Assembly (NCBI GenBank): GCA_035460505.1
Contig: DATHWP010000013.1
Span: forward strand, 1 to 10,203
Length of the DNA: 10,203 nucleotides
Direction of reading: 5' to 3'
Origin: Methyloradius sp035460505
GTDB lineage: Bacteria > Pseudomonadota > Gammaproteobacteria > Burkholderiales > Methylophilaceae
Shown: one piece after another, positions 8,331 to 10,203 of the stretch
Layout: every line of letters begins with the position of its first letter
Numbering within the stretch: position 1 is the first letter of the stretch
Notes under the pieces: generated by a model
The model's input: the letters and a program-made list of their open reading frames with translations, nothing else
Database searches by the model: none
Told to the model about the DNA's origin: nothing
Made by a program: the position numbers and the translations under genes

Positions 8331-8386
8331 GAGGAAGTCCATCTAACAACATGTAACGTCATACGACATCAAGTGTTTATAACGAA

Positions 8387-8390
8387 AGGA
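8387..8390 (+). promoter_or_regulatory. Shine-Dalgarno deciding the start at 8397
   Basis: AGGA, in AAAGGA, lies six bases before the ATG at 8397. It places translation there rather than at the in-frame GTG at 8373, which lacks a ribosome binding site and would put the Shine-Dalgarno inside the coding sequence. Confidence 0.7.
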
Positions 8391-8396
8391 ACCGAA

Positions 8397-8729
8397 ATGG
8401 CTACACCGAAGAAACCTGCAGTGGCTGCACCTGTAGTAAAAGCCGCACAAGTAGTTAAAGTTGCAGAAAAGAAAGCTGTTGCAGCTGCTAAACCTGTAGC
8501 GGCTAAAGTAACTGCTGCTACCAAGAAAGTAGTGGCATCCGTTAAAAAAGCTGCTGCGCCCAAAGCCAAAAGTCCAGTCAAATCCACCAGTAAAATCGGC
8601 CCAGAAGAACGTTACAGAATGACCGAGGTTGCTGCCTACTACATTGCAGAGCGCGATGGATTCGGCGGAAACCCAAGCGACTATTGGATTAAAGCTGAAG
8701 CACAAATCAATTTGCTACTCAAAAAATAA
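8397..8729 (+). CDS. Histone H1-like Lys/Ala-rich protein with C-terminal DUF2934 domain
   Basis: A 110-residue basic protein in two parts. Residues 1-66 are low complexity: 20 Ala, 16 Lys and 13 Val, no Arg and a single acidic residue (E24), with recurring patterns such as AAKPVAAK, ATKKVV and VKKAAAPKAK. This resembles the tails of bacterial histone H1-like and other DNA- or polyanion-binding proteins. Residues 69-108 form a compact segment, EERYRMTEVAAYYIAERDGF followed by GGNPSDYWIKAEAQI, that fits DUF2934: an AYxxAERxGF-like helix, a turn, then a D-W-x-x-A-E helix. DUF2934 has no established function to my knowledge. The combined layout suggests a small nucleoid- or polymer-associated protein (DNA, RNA or polyphosphate), but that is inference. 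No signal peptide or membrane segment is seen. It has a good Shine-Dalgarno and its own strong terminator, so it is probably a well-expressed single-gene unit. Confidence 0.85.
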   Translation: MATPKKPAVAAPVVKAAQVVKVAEKKAVAAAKPVAAKVTAATKKVVASVKKAAAPKAKSPVKSTSKIGPEERYRMTEVAAYYIAERDGFGGNPSDYWIKAEAQINLLLKK

Positions 8730-8751
8730 TCGAATTAACTACGTTATTTGA

Positions 8752-8792
8752 ATAAACATAAAGGCTACTTTTACAGTAGCCTTTATGTTTAT
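8752..8792 (+). terminator. Strong intrinsic terminator, probably bidirectional
   Basis: A perfect 18-base-pair stem, ATAAACATAAAGGCTACT with its exact complement, closes a TTTAC loop, starting 22 bases after the DUF2934 gene stop. The outer arms are A-rich on the left and T-rich on the right, so the transcript would have a GC-containing core (GGCTACT) followed by a T-rich 3' arm on either strand. It should insulate mfd from upstream transcription. Confidence 0.88.
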
Positions 8793-8825
8793 AAACCGCA
8801 ATCCTCATCTTTAAGACATAAGGAA

Positions 8826-8837
8826 ATACGCGCGTAT
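8826..8837. repeat. Perfect 12-base palindrome upstream of mfd
   Basis: ATACGCGCGTAT is a perfect palindrome. It covers the place where the -35 of the mfd promoter would sit, given the TATAAT at 8851-8856. This fits an operator site for a dimeric regulator, though no regulator can be named and a chance palindrome is possible. Confidence 0.4.
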
Positions 8838-8850
8838 GAATAGCAACGGC

Positions 8851-8856
8851 TATAAT
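8851..8856 (+). promoter_or_regulatory. -10 element of the mfd promoter
   Basis: An exact TATAAT consensus lies 28 bases before the mfd ATG and implies a short leader of about 20-25 bases. The -35 position is poor (ACGCGC with a 17-base spacer) and falls within the 12-base palindrome. Confidence 0.5.
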
Positions 8857-8884
8857 ATGCGCTTCACAAATCATCGAAATTTTC

Positions 8885-10203
8885 ATGCAGCACGCCCTGC
8901 CTCACCCTGCCCTTGGTCAATCCGAACGTGTAGCTCCTATCCCAGCTGGGTACGATAGCTTGCTACTTGCACAACATGCATTGATCCTGAAAAAACACCA
9001 AGCAGAGACCAAGTCAAATAAGTCCAGCAAGCTAAAACCACTTGTCATCATCACCGCCAGCGCATTCGATGCGCAGCGATTAGTTGAAGAGTTGCCGTTC
9101 TTTGCTCCTGACTTAGTAGTCAGTATGTTGCCAGATTGGGAGACATTGCCTTACGACCATTTCTCGCCGCATCCAGACCTCATTTCCGAACGCCTAGCCA
9201 CCCTTTACCAGATCAGCCAAAACCATTGCGATGTGATTATTGTGCCCGCTGGCACGGCATTACTAAGACTGCCGTCACAAGCGTATTTGGCAGCCAATAC
9301 CTTCATGCTTAAAAAAGGGCAAAGGCTTGATCTTGATGCCTTGCGTAAACAATGCGCAGAAGCTGGTTACCACCATGTAAGCCAAGTCATGAGCCCTGGG
9401 GAATTCAGCGTGCGTGGTGGTTTGGTTGACTTGTTTCCAATGGGTAGTGCATTACCCTACCGTTTGGATTTATTCGATGATGAAATCGAGACGATACGCA
9501 CTTTTGATATTGATACGCAGCGCAGTCTATATCCAGTCGCTGAAATCCGCTTGTTACCTGCACGTGAATTCCCGCTAGATGAAGCAGGTATCGCGCGCTT
9601 CCGCCAGAATTTCCGCGAGACGTTTGAAGGCGACCCATCCCGCAGCCGCATCTATAAAGATGTGAGCAAAGGCATCGCCAGTGGCGGCATTGAGTGGTAT
9701 CTGCCGCTGTTCTTTGAGCAAACGGCTACCCTGCTGGATTATCTGCCTGAGAACGCCACTCTTTGCATGCATGGCAACCTCGACCTTGCCGCGCAAGGTT
9801 TCTGGCGTGAAGCACAGTCGCGTTATCGTCTGCTAGCACATGATGTAGAACGCCCGATTCTCAAACCTGAAACCCTGCTGATAAAAGCCGATGATTTCTT
9901 TACGTTAACGCATCAATACGCGCGCCTAATCATCACCACAGAAAATACCGAAAATGGCCTGCCAGCGCTTGATATAGAGCGCCGCGCCGAACAACCATTG
10001 CATAAACTACAAAGCTTTATTAAAAAGTTTTCAGGGCGCATCCTCATCGCTGCGGAAAGCCTAGGTCGCCGTGAAACCATGCTGCAACTGCTGCATGACC
10101 AAGGCATCACACCAACGCTTTGCGAAACCTGGGATGCATTCTCCAGTAGTGATGAAAAACTGATACTGGGAGTTTCGCCACTACATGCGGGCTTTATTCA
10201 CCC
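8885..10203 (+). CDS. mfd: Transcription-repair coupling factor Mfd, N-terminal part
   Basis: The first 439 codons of Mfd, open to the right edge; full-length family members are about 1150 residues. Mfd recognises RNA polymerase stalled at DNA lesions, pushes it off with a RecG-like translocase and recruits UvrA. The window covers the UvrB-like N-terminal module, roughly 20-350, and the start of the following linker domain; the RNA-polymerase-binding and translocase domains lie beyond the edge. Diagnostic blocks are LPDWETLPYDHFSPHPDLIS (82-101), KKGQRLDLDALR (143-154), PGEFSVRGGLVDLFPMGS (171-188), PYRLDLFDDEIETIRTFD (191-208) and LLPAREFP (223-230). As usual for Mfd, this module has no Walker A motif. 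ATG 8885 is the first ATG after the in-frame stop at 8837; only a weak GAAA precedes it. Its own promoter and the terminator at 8752-8792 make it a separate unit. Confidence 0.97.
   Translation, partial: MQHALPHPALGQSERVAPIPAGYDSLLLAQHALILKKHQAETKSNKSSKLKPLVIITASAFDAQRLVEELPFFAPDLVVSMLPDWETLPYDHFSPHPDLISERLATLYQISQNHCDVIIVPAGTALLRLPSQAYLAANTFMLKKGQRLDLDALRKQCAEAGYHHVSQVMSPGEFSVRGGLVDLFPMGSALPYRLDLFDDEIETIRTFDIDTQRSLYPVAEIRLLPAREFPLDEAGIARFRQNFRETFEGDPSRSRIYKDVSKGIASGGIEWYLPLFFEQTATLLDYLPENATLCMHGNLDLAAQGFWREAQSRYRLLAHDVERPILKPETLLIKADDFFTLTHQYARLIITTENTENGLPALDIERRAEQPLHKLQSFIKKFSGRILIAAESLGRRETMLQLLHDQGITPTLCETWDAFSSSDEKLILGVSPLHAGFIH

Noticed and set aside
8373..8396. GTG start giving eight more residues to the DUF2934 gene
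   Set aside because: No ribosome binding site precedes it, and a good AGGA lies six bases before the ATG at 8397.
8343..8705. Minus-strand open frame rich in Phe, Cys and Ser opposite the DUF2934 gene
   Set aside because: The composition is the complement of Lys/Ala-rich codons; the plus-strand gene has the Shine-Dalgarno, the domain and the terminator.

Overview
The window reads as a stretch of bacterial chromosome from a proteobacterium, most likely a betaproteobacterium. GC content looks moderate and coding density is high. Every recognisable protein (YheS, YhdP, a Nit1-type amidase, TldD, Mfd) resembles its enterobacterial or pseudomonad counterpart as I remember it. The yhdP - nitrilase-family amidase - tldD order is a known arrangement in beta- and gammaproteobacteria. 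A Methylophilaceae-like host is possible, but this is inference. I see no tRNA, rRNA, CRISPR array, transposase, phage gene or att site.

Layout. Positions 1-1661 (minus strand, running off the left edge) hold most of yheS, an ABC-F ribosome-associated ATPase. A 241-base divergent region (1662-1902) follows, with a candidate sigma70 promoter and an unusual leader lacking a Shine-Dalgarno sequence. Three plus-strand genes come next: yhdP (1903-5760), a giant AsmA-like protein that bridges the envelope; a carbon-nitrogen hydrolase of the Nit1 (deaminated-glutathione amidase) type (5791-6657); and tldD (6764-8239), the protease subunit of the TldD/TldE pair. The yhdP-amidase gap is 30 bases, so these two are very probably co-transcribed. 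The amidase-tldD gap is 106 bases, so tldD may be in the same unit or have its own promoter. After a 157-base gap with small inverted repeats there is a 110-residue gene (8397-8729) with a Lys/Ala/Val histone-H1-like tail joined to a DUF2934-type domain. It is closed by a strong hairpin terminator (8752-8792). The right end holds the first 439 codons of mfd (8885 to the edge), preceded by a consensus TATAAT and a perfect 12-base palindrome at about -35.

How the genes relate. Most are housekeeping or quality-control functions: ribosome rescue or translation (YheS), phospholipid delivery to the outer membrane (YhdP), metabolite repair (amidase), peptide clearance (TldD) and transcription-coupled repair (Mfd). 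The least characterised gene is the histone-tail/DUF2934 protein. I found no convincing new multi-gene system. The best leads are that small gene, the structured yhdP leader and the palindrome over the mfd promoter.
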